In this document: positions 44,340 through 53,005 of the stretch, piece after piece
How the letters are laid out: each line of letters opens with the position of its first letter
Numbering within the stretch: the first letter of the stretch is position 1
Assembly: GCA_050260515.1 (NCBI GenBank)
Contig: JBLNCI010000009.1
Span: forward strand, 1-64,000
Length of the DNA: 64,000 bases
Reading direction: 5' to 3'
Source of the DNA: DATJIG01 sp050260515
GTDB taxonomy: Bacteria > Pseudomonadota > Alphaproteobacteria > SMXQ01
Made by a program: the position numbers and the translations under genes
Notes under the pieces: generated by a model
Told to the model about the DNA's origin: nothing
Database searches by the model: none
Seen by the model: the letters and a program-made list of their open reading frames with translations, nothing else

Positions 44340-46316
44340 ATGGCGACGGCGGCGGAACGCAAGGCTCCCTTCGACACGCATCTCGACGATGTCCGGCTGC
44401 AGGCGGCGCTCGAGACGACGTGGAAGGACGCGCCCGGCCTGTGGGGCTGGCTGACGACCATCGACCACAAGCGGATTTCGCGGCGCTACATCGTCACCGC
44501 GTTCGTGTTCTTCCTCCTGGGCGGCATTGACGCCTTCATCATGCGCCTGCAGTTGGCGCAGCCGGACAGCCATCTCGTCGGCGCCGACTTCTACAACCAG
44601 ATGTTCACGATGCACGGCTCGACGATGATGTTCCTGTTCGCCGTGCCGATCATGGAGGCGATCGGTCTCTACTTCGTGCCGCTGATGCTCGGCACCCGCA
44701 ACCTGCCGTTCCCGCGTCTCAACGCGTTCGGCTACTGGGTGTACCTGTTCGGCGGGGTGTTCCTGTACATCTCGTTCTTCCTCAACTCCGCGCCGGACGT
44801 GGGCTGGTTCGCGTACGTGCCGCTCTCCGGACCCGAGTACGCGCCCGGCAAGCGCGCCGACATCTGGGCGCAGATGATCACGTTCACGGAGCTTGCGGGC
44901 CTGGTCGGAGCGATCCAGACGGTCACGGCGGTGTTCAAGCAGCGCGCGCCGGGAATGACGCTCGACCGCATCCCGCTGTTCGTGTGGTCGCAGCTCGTGA
45001 CGGCGTTCATGATCATCTTCGCGATGCCCGCGGTGATGCTCGCCAGCACCAGCCTGATCCTCGATCGGCTGATCGGCACCCACTTCTTCAATTACGCCGA
45101 GGGCGGGTCGACGTTGCTGTGGCAGCACCTGTTCTGGTTCTTCGGCCATCCCGAGGTCTACATCATCTTCATTCCCGCGACCGGCATGGTGTCGATGATG
45201 GTCGAGACCTTCGCCCGGCGGCCGGTGTTCGGCCACAGCGCCATCGTCGTGTCGCTGATCGCGACCGGGTTCCTCGGCTTCGGGCTGTGGGTCCACCACA
45301 TGTTCGCGACCGGCTTGCCCCATCTCGGCAACAGCTTCTTCACCGCCGCCAGCATGACGATCGCCGTGCCGAGCGGAATCCAGATCTTCTGCTGGATCGC
45401 CACGCTGTGGGGCAGCCGTCCGGTGCTCAAGACGCCGCTGCTGTTCGTGCTCGGGTTCTTCTTCATCTTCGTCCTCGGCGGACTCACGGGGGTGATGCTC
45501 GCCTCGGTGCCGATCGACCTCCAGGTCCACGACACGTATTTCGTCGTCGCCCATTTCCACTACGTGCTGATCGGCGGCGCCGTGTTTCCGCTGTTCGGGG
45601 CCTTCTACTACTGGTTCCCGAAGATCACCGGGCGGATGCTCAGCGAGCGTCTCGGCAGGATCAACTTCTGGCTGTTCTTCATCGGCTTCAACGTCGCCTT
45701 CTTCCCGATGCACATCCTCGGGCTCGCGGGCATGCCGCGGCGCGTCTACACCTATCCCGCGGTCATGCAGTGGGGCGAGCTCAACCTGGTCGCCACCTGC
45801 GGCGCGGCGCTGATCGCGCTCAGCGTCCTCGCCTTCGTCGTCAACGTCGCGGTGAACGTGCGGCGCGGCGCGGTGGCGGGCGACAATCCGTGGGGCGCGG
45901 CGTCGCTCGAGTGGGCGACGACGTCGCCGCCGCCACCCTACAACTTCCTGCGCATGCCCGCGGTGGTCAGCCTCACTCCGCTGTGGTCGGAGCCAGCGAT
46001 GCTGCCGGTGGTCGACGGGCTGCGCGTCGATGTCCGCGAGCTGCTGGTGACGACGGTCAGCGACGCGGTCCCGAATCAGCGCGAGGAGCTGCCGCACCCC
46101 TCCATCTGGCCGCTGCTGTCGGCGATCGTCAGCACCGTGGTGCTGATCTGGTCGATCTTCACGCCATGGGCGATCACCTATGGCGCGATTCCGGTCGCGA
46201 TCGTCCTGATCGGCTGGTTCTGGCCGACGGAAGAGATCTCGAACGAGGCCGTCATTCCCGATTCGGTGAAGGGGAAGCAGCCGTTGTCGTTCCTGCCCGG
46301 GGAGAAGCCGGTATGA
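44340..46316 (+). CDS. coxN: Cytochrome c oxidase subunit I with C-terminal extension (CoxN-type)
   Basis: 658 residues. The twelve-helix heme-copper core has the heme a ligand region HGSTMMFLFAVPIMEA, the CuB site WFFGHPEVYIIF with the proton-path Glu and the cross-linked Tyr, and HDTYFVVAHFHYVLIGG. About 110 further residues (from about 540) add two membrane helices (WPLLSAIVSTVVLIWSIF and IPVAIVLIGWFWP) that correspond to the start of subunit III, matching the CoxN/CoxO split of Bradyrhizobium. 17 bp after coxM; 4-bp overlap with coxO. Confidence 0.95.
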   Translation: MATAAERKAPFDTHLDDVRLQAALETTWKDAPGLWGWLTTIDHKRISRRYIVTAFVFFLLGGIDAFIMRLQLAQPDSHLVGADFYNQMFTMHGSTMMFLFAVPIMEAIGLYFVPLMLGTRNLPFPRLNAFGYWVYLFGGVFLYISFFLNSAPDVGWFAYVPLSGPEYAPGKRADIWAQMITFTELAGLVGAIQTVTAVFKQRAPGMTLDRIPLFVWSQLVTAFMIIFAMPAVMLASTSLILDRLIGTHFFNYAEGGSTLLWQHLFWFFGHPEVYIIFIPATGMVSMMVETFARRPVFGHSAIVVSLIATGFLGFGLWVHHMFATGLPHLGNSFFTAASMTIAVPSGIQIFCWIATLWGSRPVLKTPLLFVLGFFFIFVLGGLTGVMLASVPIDLQVHDTYFVVAHFHYVLIGGAVFPLFGAFYYWFPKITGRMLSERLGRINFWLFFIGFNVAFFPMHILGLAGMPRRVYTYPAVMQWGELNLVATCGAALIALSVLAFVVNVAVNVRRGAVAGDNPWGAASLEWATTSPPPPYNFLRMPAVVSLTPLWSEPAMLPVVDGLRVDVRELLVTTVSDAVPNQREELPHPSIWPLLSAIVSTVVLIWSIFTPWAITYGAIPVAIVLIGWFWPTEEISNEAVIPDSVKGKQPLSFLPGEKPV

Positions 46317-46918
46317 AGACCCGCAGCGTTCTCAACGTCAGCGAGCTTCCGACCTGGAGCTTCGGCCACCTCAGCCTGATGTGGTGGGGAACGCTGGGCT
46401 TCATGCTGATCGAAGGCACCGTCTTCGTGCTGGCGGTCGCGATGTACTTCTACCTGATGACGATCGCCGACCAGTGGCCGTTGAACGTCGCCCCGCCGTC
46501 GCTGACGTGGGGGACGGTGTTCCTCGGTGTCCTGCTGCTGAGCATCTGGCCGAACCATTGGGCGGAGCGCGTCGCCAAGGAAGAGAACCTCCACAAGGTG
46601 CGGCGTGGCCTCATCCTCACCGCCGCGTTCGGCATCGTCCTGATCGGGATCCGCGTGTTCGAGTTCCGCGCGCTCAACATCCGTTGGGACGAGAACGCCT
46701 ATGGCTCGGTGCTGTGGCTCCTGCTCGGCCTCCACACGACCCATCTGGTCACCGACGTCGTCGACACGTTGGTGTTGACCGCGCTGATGATGACCGGGCC
46801 GCTGCACAAGAAGCGCTATTCGGACGTCACCGACAACGCGTTCTACTGGGACTTCGTCGTGCTGGCGTGGATACCCATCTACGCCGTCCTCTACTGGGCT
46901 CCGCGGCTCGGAGGCTGA
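46313..46918 (+). CDS. coxO: Cytochrome c oxidase subunit III, short form (CoxO-type)
   Basis: 201 residues with five membrane helices. Subunit III signatures FGHLSLMWWGTLGFMLIEGTVFVLA and LLGLHTTHLVTDVVDTLVL are clear; the first two helices of normal subunit III are missing and appear to be supplied by the tail of CoxN. This complementary gain and loss supports the CoxMNOP assignment. Confidence 0.92.
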   Translation: MKTRSVLNVSELPTWSFGHLSLMWWGTLGFMLIEGTVFVLAVAMYFYLMTIADQWPLNVAPPSLTWGTVFLGVLLLSIWPNHWAERVAKEENLHKVRRGLILTAAFGIVLIGIRVFEFRALNIRWDENAYGSVLWLLLGLHTTHLVTDVVDTLVLTALMMTGPLHKKRYSDVTDNAFYWDFVVLAWIPIYAVLYWAPRLGG

Positions 46919-46920
46919 CG

Positions 46921-47259
46921 ATGCGACGCGACATCGCGATCACCGCCTCGTCCTGGAGCGGCCTGTTCGCCGGGTCCGCCGCCTGGTTCACCGCCCAGCA
47001 GGCGGGCGCGTGGAAGGTGTTTGCCGAATGCGCCGACCACCGTCTGTGGGTGATCGCGATCAACGTCATTGCGCTGGCCGTGGCCCTTGCCGGCGCCGCG
47101 CTGTCGTGGCGGGTGCGGCGGGTGCCGGACGTGACCGGTCTCAGCGCGGAACGGCTCAATTTTACGGGCGTGCTGTGCGCGGGTATCGCCGTCGTGTTCG
47201 CCATGGCCATCGTTCTGCAGGGGATGGCCGGCATGATCCTGAGCGGGTGCGAGCGGTGA
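46921..47259 (+). CDS. coxP: Small membrane protein of the oxidase operon (CoxP position)
   Basis: 112 residues with three hydrophobic segments (SWSGLFAGSAAWFTAQQ, VIAINVIALAVALAGAALSW, LCAGIAVVFAMAIVLQGMAG). It occupies the place of coxP after coxO and overlaps ctaG by 4 bp. The symbol rests on position and size; sequence gives no function. Confidence 0.65.
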   Translation: MRRDIAITASSWSGLFAGSAAWFTAQQAGAWKVFAECADHRLWVIAINVIALAVALAGAALSWRVRRVPDVTGLSAERLNFTGVLCAGIAVVFAMAIVLQGMAGMILSGCER

Positions 47260-48152
47260 GGGCGCGCGGGTGCCTTGCGGCGGCGCTGGTCGTGGCGGTG
47301 CCTGAGGTCGCCCATGCGCATGGGATCGCCGGCAGCGGGCCCGAGAGCGAGCTGTGGATCTCGGCCGGTCTCGGAGCGTCGCTTCTCCTCTATGCGCTCG
47401 GACTCTCGCGTCTATGGCGCTCCGCGGGAACCGGGCGCGGGATCTCGCTCCGCCAGGCCGTCCTGTTCGTCGCCGGCTGGGCGGTGCTGGCCGGCGCCCT
47501 GCTGTCGCCGCTTGGGGCGGCGAGCGGCGAGTCCTTCGCCGCGCACATGATCGAGCACGAGCTCCTGATGGCGGTGGCCGCTCCGGTGCTGGTGCTGTCG
47601 CGCCCTTTGGGCGCGATGATCTGGGCCTTTCGCGCGAACGCCCGGCGCGGCCTCGGAGCGCTCGCGCGCAACCGCGCCGTCGCGACGGTCTGGCAGGCGA
47701 TGCTGAAGCCCGGTCCCGCGTGGGGCATTCACGCCGCGGCGCTGTGGGGCTGGCACGCACCCGCCCTGTTCGGCGCGGCGCTCGTCGATCCGTGGACCCA
47801 CGCGGCACAGCACGCGTCATTCCTCGCTGCCGCCCTGATCTACTGGTGGTCGCTGTTCCGCCCGGCCGAGCGCCGTCACGCCGGAATCGCCGTTCTGTCG
47901 CTGTTCGGGACGTCGATCCAGACCACGCTGCTCGGCGCGCTGCTCGCGGTCTCGACGGCGCCCTGGTACGCCGTCTACCGCGACGGCCGAGGCGCCTTCG
48001 GCCTCACGCCGCTCGAAGACCAGCAGCTCGCCGGGCTGGTGATGTGGATTCCTGCGGGAACGGTGTACATGGGCGCGGCGCTGGCCCTGATCTACGGCGC
48101 GCTGCAGGGCGCGGCGCGGCCGTCGGGAGGCGTCCATGTCGCTCGGACGTAG
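47256..48152 (+). CDS. ctaG: CtaG-type cytochrome c oxidase assembly protein (caa3)
   Basis: 298 residues with a leader ending in AHAH and about seven membrane helices. Conserved His/Met/Trp-rich motifs AAHMIEHELLMAVAAPVLVLSRP, WGIHAAALWGWHAPALFGAAL and HAAQHASFLAAALIYWW fit the CtaG_Cox family, which is needed for making caa3-type oxidases and probably delivers copper. GTG start overlaps the previous stop; its 3' end overlaps the next cytochrome gene by 17 bp. Confidence 0.9.
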   Translation: MRARGCLAAALVVAVPEVAHAHGIAGSGPESELWISAGLGASLLLYALGLSRLWRSAGTGRGISLRQAVLFVAGWAVLAGALLSPLGAASGESFAAHMIEHELLMAVAAPVLVLSRPLGAMIWAFRANARRGLGALARNRAVATVWQAMLKPGPAWGIHAAALWGWHAPALFGAALVDPWTHAAQHASFLAAALIYWWSLFRPAERRHAGIAVLSLFGTSIQTTLLGALLAVSTAPWYAVYRDGRGAFGLTPLEDQQLAGLVMWIPAGTVYMGAALALIYGALQGAARPSGGVHVART

Positions 48153-48561
48153 GCGCCGCGATCGCTTGATCGTCGCAGTGTTCGCGGTCGCGGTGCTGGG
48201 GGTGGCGATCGGCTACGGCGGATTTCGCTGGGTCGGCAAGCAGGCGCAGCAGCGCCACCTGGTGACGGCGCTGACTCGCGGCGGCGACCCGGTTCGCGGG
48301 CGCGGCGCGATCGTGCGCTACGGCTGCGGCGGATGTCACACAATCAGCTCGATCCGCACCGCGAACGGCCTCGTCGGGCCGCCGCTCGACGGCGTTGCCG
48401 GCCGACTTTACATCGCAGGCGTGGTGCCGAACACGCCCGACGCGCTCATGGCGTGGATCCGCGATCCCCGCGCCGTCGATGGCAAGACCGCGATGCCGAA
48501 CACCGGCGTGACGGCGGACGATGCGCGCGACATCGCCGCGTTTCTCTACACGCTGCGCTGA
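48136..48561 (+). CDS. Membrane-anchored cytochrome c
   Basis: 141 residues: one N-terminal membrane anchor (LIVAVFAVAVLGVAIGYGGF) and a class I heme domain with C64-GG-C67-H68 and a distal Met in KTAMPNTGV. Last gene of the 16-gene run. A second small electron carrier for the oxidase, or a link to another dehydrogenase, is likely. Its 3' end overlaps the convergent IclR gene by 16 bp. Confidence 0.88.
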   Translation: MSLGRRRRDRLIVAVFAVAVLGVAIGYGGFRWVGKQAQQRHLVTALTRGGDPVRGRGAIVRYGCGGCHTISSIRTANGLVGPPLDGVAGRLYIAGVVPNTPDALMAWIRDPRAVDGKTAMPNTGVTADDARDIAAFLYTLR

Positions 48562-49352
48562 CCGCCGCTCCGATTTTCGGCGAGCGCCGCGGCGATCCGT
48601 CGCGCACCCTCGACCACGTTCTTTGCGCAGATATCCTCGGCGGCCTTTGAGAAGCGCGCGTTGGGGATCGAGACGTGCAACGCCGCCACGCCGTGCCCGG
48701 CGGCGTCGACGATCGCGCAGCCGACTGCGTGCCCGCCCGGCGTGTACTCGGCGCTCGTCACCACGTAGCCGCGCCGGCGCGTGCGCGCGATGTCCTCGCG
48801 GATCTTGTCCGCATCCACCAGCGTCGTCTTCTGGAACGGCACCAGCTTGGTGCGGGCGAGGTAAGACCGGACCTCCTCGTCGGTCATGGCGGCGAGCAGC
48901 GCCCGGCTGGCCGCACCCGCGTAGAGCGGTACCGGTGTGCCGATTTGCTGCGTCTGCCCGATTGCGTGCGTGCTCTCGACGGTGTCGATGTTGTAGCGGA
49001 AGTCGCCGCGCCGGACGCTGAGCACCACGCTTTCGTTCACCGCGTCGCGGATCGCCTGCATCACCGGCCGTGCGTGCGCGCGGATGTCGAGGCTTTGCAG
49101 GAGGTCGTCGGCGAGTCGCAAGGTCGCGAACCCGAGCGTGTACGTCGCGGTCGCCGGGTTGTGCTGCAGGAGTCCGTGGCGGACGAGGTTGGTGAGGATG
49201 CGGAACGCCGTCGGCTTCGGCAGTCTCAGCCGCGATGAGATCTGCGGCAGGCTCAGCTCCGGCGTCGCGCGGCCGAAGCACTCGAGGATGCGGGCGGCGC
49301 GGTCGACGATGCGGACGAGCTTCATCGGCGGATCGGCGGGCTTGGCGCTCAT
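48546..49352 (-). CDS. IclR-family regulator (second of a tandem pair)
   Basis: 268 residues: winged-helix domain about 14-75 (LSLPQISSRLRLPKPTAFRILTNLVRHGLL) and an effector domain about 90-260 (SVRRGDFRYNIDTVES, VPLYAGAASRALLAAM). Its ATG overlaps the stop of the other IclR gene by 4 bp. The pair is divergent from the dioxygenase-aldolase set, which it probably controls. Effector unknown. Confidence 0.88.
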   Translation of the reverse strand: MSAKPADPPMKLVRIVDRAARILECFGRATPELSLPQISSRLRLPKPTAFRILTNLVRHGLLQHNPATATYTLGFATLRLADDLLQSLDIRAHARPVMQAIRDAVNESVVLSVRRGDFRYNIDTVESTHAIGQTQQIGTPVPLYAGAASRALLAAMTDEEVRSYLARTKLVPFQKTTLVDADKIREDIARTRRRGYVVTSAEYTPGGHAVGCAIVDAAGHGVAALHVSIPNARFSKAAEDICAKNVVEGARRIAAALAENRSGGQRSV

Positions 49353-50143
49353 GGCGTGTACCCCAACGCCCGGGACAGCACCGCGGCGCCGTCGGTCGCC
49401 GCCTTGATGCATCGGCGGCGTAGCTCTTTCGTGAACCGCTCGTTGGGGCACGAAATGGTGAGCGCCGCCACGGTCTCCCCGGTGTAGCTCTTCACCGGCG
49501 CCGACACGGCGGCGGTGTGCGGATTGACGGTGCCGGCAACGACGGCATAACCGTCGCGCTTGACCGCGTTCAGAGTCTGCAGCAGTTCGGCGCGCGGCTC
49601 GGCGACGTCGGTGCGGCGCGCGAGATAGGCTTCGATCTCGGTGGGCGGCATGCCCGCGAGGAGGGCCAGCCCGGCGGCCCCGACGTGCAGCGGTCCCTCG
49701 TGGCCGAGCTGGGTCACGCGGCGGATCGGCTGCAAGCTCTCGACGTAGTCGAGATGCACGCGCCGGTCGCCGACCTTGAGGCTCAGGATCACCGTCTCGT
49801 CGACTGCGTCGCGCACCTGTCGCATCAGCGGCACCGCGCTCTCCCGGATGTCGAGAAGGTTCCGCCGCACGTCGCCGAGACGGAGCCATGCGAAGCCGAG
49901 TCGATAGGGGCCCGTCGGCGAGTCGCGCATCAGCAGATCGTGGACGACGAGGGTGTTGAGAATGCCCAGCAGCGTGGCCTTGGGGACCCCGGTGCGCTCG
50001 ACGAGCTGCGCAAGGGAATGCTCGGGCGCGCCGCGCGTGAACAGCGCGAGCACCCGCGCCGCCCGCGCGACCGCCTCCCCCTTGTAGCGCACGTCGGAAT
50101 CGACGCGCTCCCGGTCGGTGCGGATACGTTGCGGCGCGGCCAC
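49349..50143 (-). CDS. IclR-family regulator (first of a tandem pair)
   Basis: 264 residues: HTH about 25-85 (HSLAQLVERTGVPKATLLGILNTLVVHDLL) and effector domain after it (GDRRVHLDYVESLQP, PLHVGAAGLALLAGM). GTG start at 50143. Shares the fold but not close sequence with the downstream IclR protein, so this is an old duplication or an assembled pair. The inverted repeat at 50209-50230 lies just upstream. Confidence 0.87.
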   Translation of the reverse strand: MAAPQRIRTDRERVDSDVRYKGEAVARAARVLALFTRGAPEHSLAQLVERTGVPKATLLGILNTLVVHDLLMRDSPTGPYRLGFAWLRLGDVRRNLLDIRESAVPLMRQVRDAVDETVILSLKVGDRRVHLDYVESLQPIRRVTQLGHEGPLHVGAAGLALLAGMPPTEIEAYLARRTDVAEPRAELLQTLNAVKRDGYAVVAGTVNPHTAAVSAPVKSYTGETVAALTISCPNERFTKELRRRCIKAATDGAAVLSRALGYTP

Positions 50144-50208
50144 GCGTGTTCTCCTGATTCAGTGATGCCACCGTCCGGCGCCTTGACGGTGCCCGGGACG
50201 TTGCGTCA

Positions 50209-50230
50209 GTATCGTCACGTAAAACGATAC
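50209..50230. promoter_or_regulatory. Candidate IclR operator
   Basis: Perfect 7-bp inverted repeat GTATCGT-N8-ACGATAC in the 117 bp between the divergent iclR pair and the dioxygenase gene, 31 bp before the latter's ATG and in an AT-rich patch that could hold its promoter. Confidence 0.5.
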
Positions 50231-50260
50231 ACTGTTTCATTATTTGTGGAAAGGGCCGCC

Positions 50261-51130
50261 ATGCAGGACGTCCTCGATATCAAGGTGACGCCGCTTTCGT
50301 CCGCCTGCGGCGCCGAAATCAGCGGCGTGGACCTGACGCGGGAGCTGACGCCGGCGCAGGTGCGGGCGATCAAGGACGCGTGGAACAAGCATCTCGTGCT
50401 GGTGTTCCGGGGCCAGACCCTGTCCCAGGAAGACCAGTTGCGCTTCGCCGCGTACTTCGGACCGCTCGGCGACCGCAAGGTCGCGCCGGACCAGCTCAAG
50501 TCGCGCGCCGAAGGCATCTACCAGACCCACGAGAAAGTGCTGCTCGTCACCAACATCCGCGTCGACGGCAAACCTATTGGCGCGTTCGGCGACGGCGACA
50601 TGTGGTTCCACATCGATTCCGGCTACTCGGAGCGGCCGTACCGGTACACCTTCCTGTACGGCATCGAGCTGCCGTCGACCGGCGGCAACACGCTGTTCTC
50701 GAACACCTACAAGGCCTACGAGGCGGTGCCCCAGGCGCTCAAGGAGAAGCTCGCCGACAAGAAGGCGCTGCACATCCACGAGTACAAGCGCACCGAGAAG
50801 GCGGATCTTTCGGGCGACATCAGCCGGATTCCGCACTTCTACCATCCGGTGTTCATCACCCACCCGGACACCGGCCGCAAGGCGCTGTTCGTCGACCGGC
50901 TGATGACGGCGCGCATCGACGACCTGCCCGAGGAGGAGAACGCGGCGATCCTCGAACAGCTCTACGAGATCGGCGAGCGCCGCGAGTTCATCTACGAGCA
51001 CGTGTGGCAGCTCGGAGACTTTGTCATGTGGGACAACCTGGCGACGATCCACGCCCGCACATGGTTCCCCAAGGAGGAGCGGCGGCTGCTGCGCCGTTGC
51101 ACCGTCGAGGGCGAGCCGATCCGCGCCTGA
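50261..51130 (+). CDS. TauD/TfdA-family Fe(II)/2-oxoglutarate dioxygenase
   Basis: 289-residue hydroxylase of the jelly-roll fold. The iron triad is His117-x-Asp119 (WFHIDSGY) and His264 (IHART), with an Arg-rich 2-oxoglutarate site at about 274-280 (ERRLLRR). N-terminal VTPLSSACGAEISGVDL is the usual family start. It oxidises some organic substrate such as a sulfonate, aryloxyalkanoate or similar; the true one is not evident. ATG at 50261, after an AAGG site. First gene of the catabolic set. Confidence 0.88.
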   Translation: MQDVLDIKVTPLSSACGAEISGVDLTRELTPAQVRAIKDAWNKHLVLVFRGQTLSQEDQLRFAAYFGPLGDRKVAPDQLKSRAEGIYQTHEKVLLVTNIRVDGKPIGAFGDGDMWFHIDSGYSERPYRYTFLYGIELPSTGGNTLFSNTYKAYEAVPQALKEKLADKKALHIHEYKRTEKADLSGDISRIPHFYHPVFITHPDTGRKALFVDRLMTARIDDLPEEENAAILEQLYEIGERREFIYEHVWQLGDFVMWDNLATIHARTWFPKEERRLLRRCTVEGEPIRA

Positions 51131-51176
51131 GGAATCGCAGAGGACATGGACAGAGGTCATCGGCAGAGGACATGAT

Positions 51177-51776
51177 ATGAGTGCGCGGCTTCCGGTCTTC
51201 GAGAAACTCATCGCCGACCTGCGCGCGGTGTGGGCTTCCGAGCCCGACATCCGGCGCCGGATGGAAGCCGCGAAGCCGCTGCTCGAGCGCTTCTGCCTCG
51301 ATCCCGTCGTCAAGGCCCACTCGGCGCGGTGGCCCTCCACCGAGGGCTACAAGAACCTGCTGTTCTACGTCGATCCGGACCACGAGTTCGTGGTCAACGG
51401 CGTGGTGCGAATGCCGGGACGCACCGGCAGCGTCCATGACCACGCCGACGCATGGGTGCTTTACGGCGTGGTGGACGGCGCGGAGAGCCTCGAGCGCTAC
51501 GAGCGCGTCGATGACGGCAGCAAGCCGGGGTACGCCGAGGTGAAGCTCACATCGGTGACGACCGGCGCCCAGGGCAAGGTCGACATCGTGGCGCCGTGGG
51601 CGATCCATGCCGAGCAGGGCGGCCCGACGCGCTCGGTCGCCATCATTCTGCGCAGCCAGAAGCTCGGCGAAGGCACCGTGCTGCAACACACGTACGACCC
51701 GAAGGCGAAGACCGTCATCGAGCGCTTCGGACCGACGCAGATTCCCTACGAGCTCAGGGACGAAGTCGTCGCCTGA
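51177..51776 (+). CDS. Cupin-fold protein, cysteine-dioxygenase-like double-stranded beta-helix
   Basis: 199 residues. The metal-type motif HDHADAWVLYGVVDGAESLERY and a later WAIHAEQGG His suit a cupin of the group of predicted metal-dependent beta-helix enzymes that includes relatives of cysteine dioxygenase. The substrate is unknown. It lies 46 bp after the TauD-like gene, so the two probably act on the same compound in turn. ATG at 51177; another ATG at 51172 is out of frame. Confidence 0.7.
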   Translation: MSARLPVFEKLIADLRAVWASEPDIRRRMEAAKPLLERFCLDPVVKAHSARWPSTEGYKNLLFYVDPDHEFVVNGVVRMPGRTGSVHDHADAWVLYGVVDGAESLERYERVDDGSKPGYAEVKLTSVTTGAQGKVDIVAPWAIHAEQGGPTRSVAIILRSQKLGEGTVLQHTYDPKAKTVIERFGPTQIPYELRDEVVA

Positions 51777-51864
51777 CCGGCGACGGACTCGTCAGCAAGG
51801 CGAAGTGCGGCAATAATGCCGTGCCCGGACGCGCGGACGGTTCGGGCGAACGGGGAGGGGAGCA

Positions 51865-52878
51865 ATGATTCGGAAGAGCTGGGTGGCCGTCGCCGCGGTG
51901 CTGGCGGCTGCCGCGCCGACGGTGGCGATGCCTGCGGCCGCGCAGGGCATCGAGTTCAAGTCCATGACCATCGTCGTCGGCTTCACCGCGGGCGGCGGCT
52001 ACGACACCTACGCGCGGCTGCTGGCGCGCCACATCGGCCGCAACACGCCGGGGCAACCGAGCGTCGTCGTGCAGAACATGCCGGGGAGCTCCAGCCTCAA
52101 GGCGGTGCAATACCTCGACGCGAACGCGCCGCGCGACGGCAGCGTAATGACGGCGTTCAATCCGGGGCTGATCACCGAATCGCTGCTCGATCCCGAGAAG
52201 ATCAAGTTCAAGTTCACCGACGTCGCCTTCGTCGGCAGCATCACGCGCGATCTCCGCGCCTGCTACGCGTGGGCGGCGAACGGCATCAAGTCGTGGGACG
52301 ACCTGATCAAGGCGCCGGAGTTCAACATCGGCGCGCCGGCGGCCGGCACCTCGACCTACATCAACGCCGCGGTGCTCAAGAACATGTTCGGCGTGAAGCT
52401 GCGTCAGGTGACGGGCTATCCGGGCAGCGCCGAGGAACGGCTCGCGATCGAGCGCGGCGAACTCGACGGCGGCTGCGGCGCGTGGAGCAGCAATCCGCCC
52501 GACTGGGTCAACAACCGCAGGATCAACCCGATCGTCGCCTTTTCCGAAGGGGACATCCCCAAGATGATCGGCAAGCCGCCGTTCATCGTCGATCTGGCGA
52601 CCAACCAGCAGGACAAGGACGTGCTCAACGTGCTGATCGCGCCCGACGCGGTGGGCCGGCCGTACGTCGCCTCGCGGCAGGTTGCGGCGGAGCGTCTCGC
52701 GGTGACGCGCAAGAGCTTCGACGCGACCGTGCGCGATTCGCAGTTCCTCGCCGAGGCGGAGAAGCTCGATCTGCCCGTCGTCGGTCCGATCTCCGGCGCC
52801 GATGCGGAGGAGATCATCGCCAGGATCTACGGGTCACCGCCGTCGCTGGTCGAACGCGCCAAGGTGGTGGCCAGGTAA
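51865..52878 (+). CDS. TctC/Bug-family tripartite tricarboxylate receptor
   Basis: 337 residues with a signal peptide (ending AAAQG) and the Bug core: MTIVVGFTAGGGYDTYARLLARHIGRN, VVVQNMPGSSSLKAVQYL, DGSVMTAFNPG. Such receptors deliver carboxylates to TctA/TctB permeases or to sensors; none is encoded here. 88 bp after the cupin gene and followed by its own terminator. Confidence 0.88.
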   Translation: MIRKSWVAVAAVLAAAAPTVAMPAAAQGIEFKSMTIVVGFTAGGGYDTYARLLARHIGRNTPGQPSVVVQNMPGSSSLKAVQYLDANAPRDGSVMTAFNPGLITESLLDPEKIKFKFTDVAFVGSITRDLRACYAWAANGIKSWDDLIKAPEFNIGAPAAGTSTYINAAVLKNMFGVKLRQVTGYPGSAEERLAIERGELDGGCGAWSSNPPDWVNNRRINPIVAFSEGDIPKMIGKPPFIVDLATNQQDKDVLNVLIAPDAVGRPYVASRQVAAERLAVTRKSFDATVRDSQFLAEAEKLDLPVVGPISGADAEEIIARIYGSPPSLVERAKVVAR

Positions 52879-52898
52879 CCGCCCGCGCAGTGGACGCG

Positions 52899-52926
52899 AA
52901 AAGGCCCTCGCTCGGGAGGGCCTTTT
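52899..52926 (+). terminator. Rho-independent terminator after the first Bug gene
   Basis: 11-bp stem (AAAAGGCCCTC with GAGGGCCTTTT), 6-nt loop, then a T-rich run CTTTTTCTTT from 52921. It separates the TauD-cupin-Bug transcript from the next genes. Confidence 0.88.
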
Positions 52927-53005
52927 TCTTTGCCCGTTCCCCCGGGTGCGCCGCGGGGGTAGGCTTTTCCCAACGAGCTCGAACAGAGCCGGCAGGGAGG
53001 GTTCG

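Noticed and set aside
44250..46097. 615-codon minus-strand open frame opposite coxN
   Set aside because: Antisense to the oxidase subunit I; very charged low-complexity composition.
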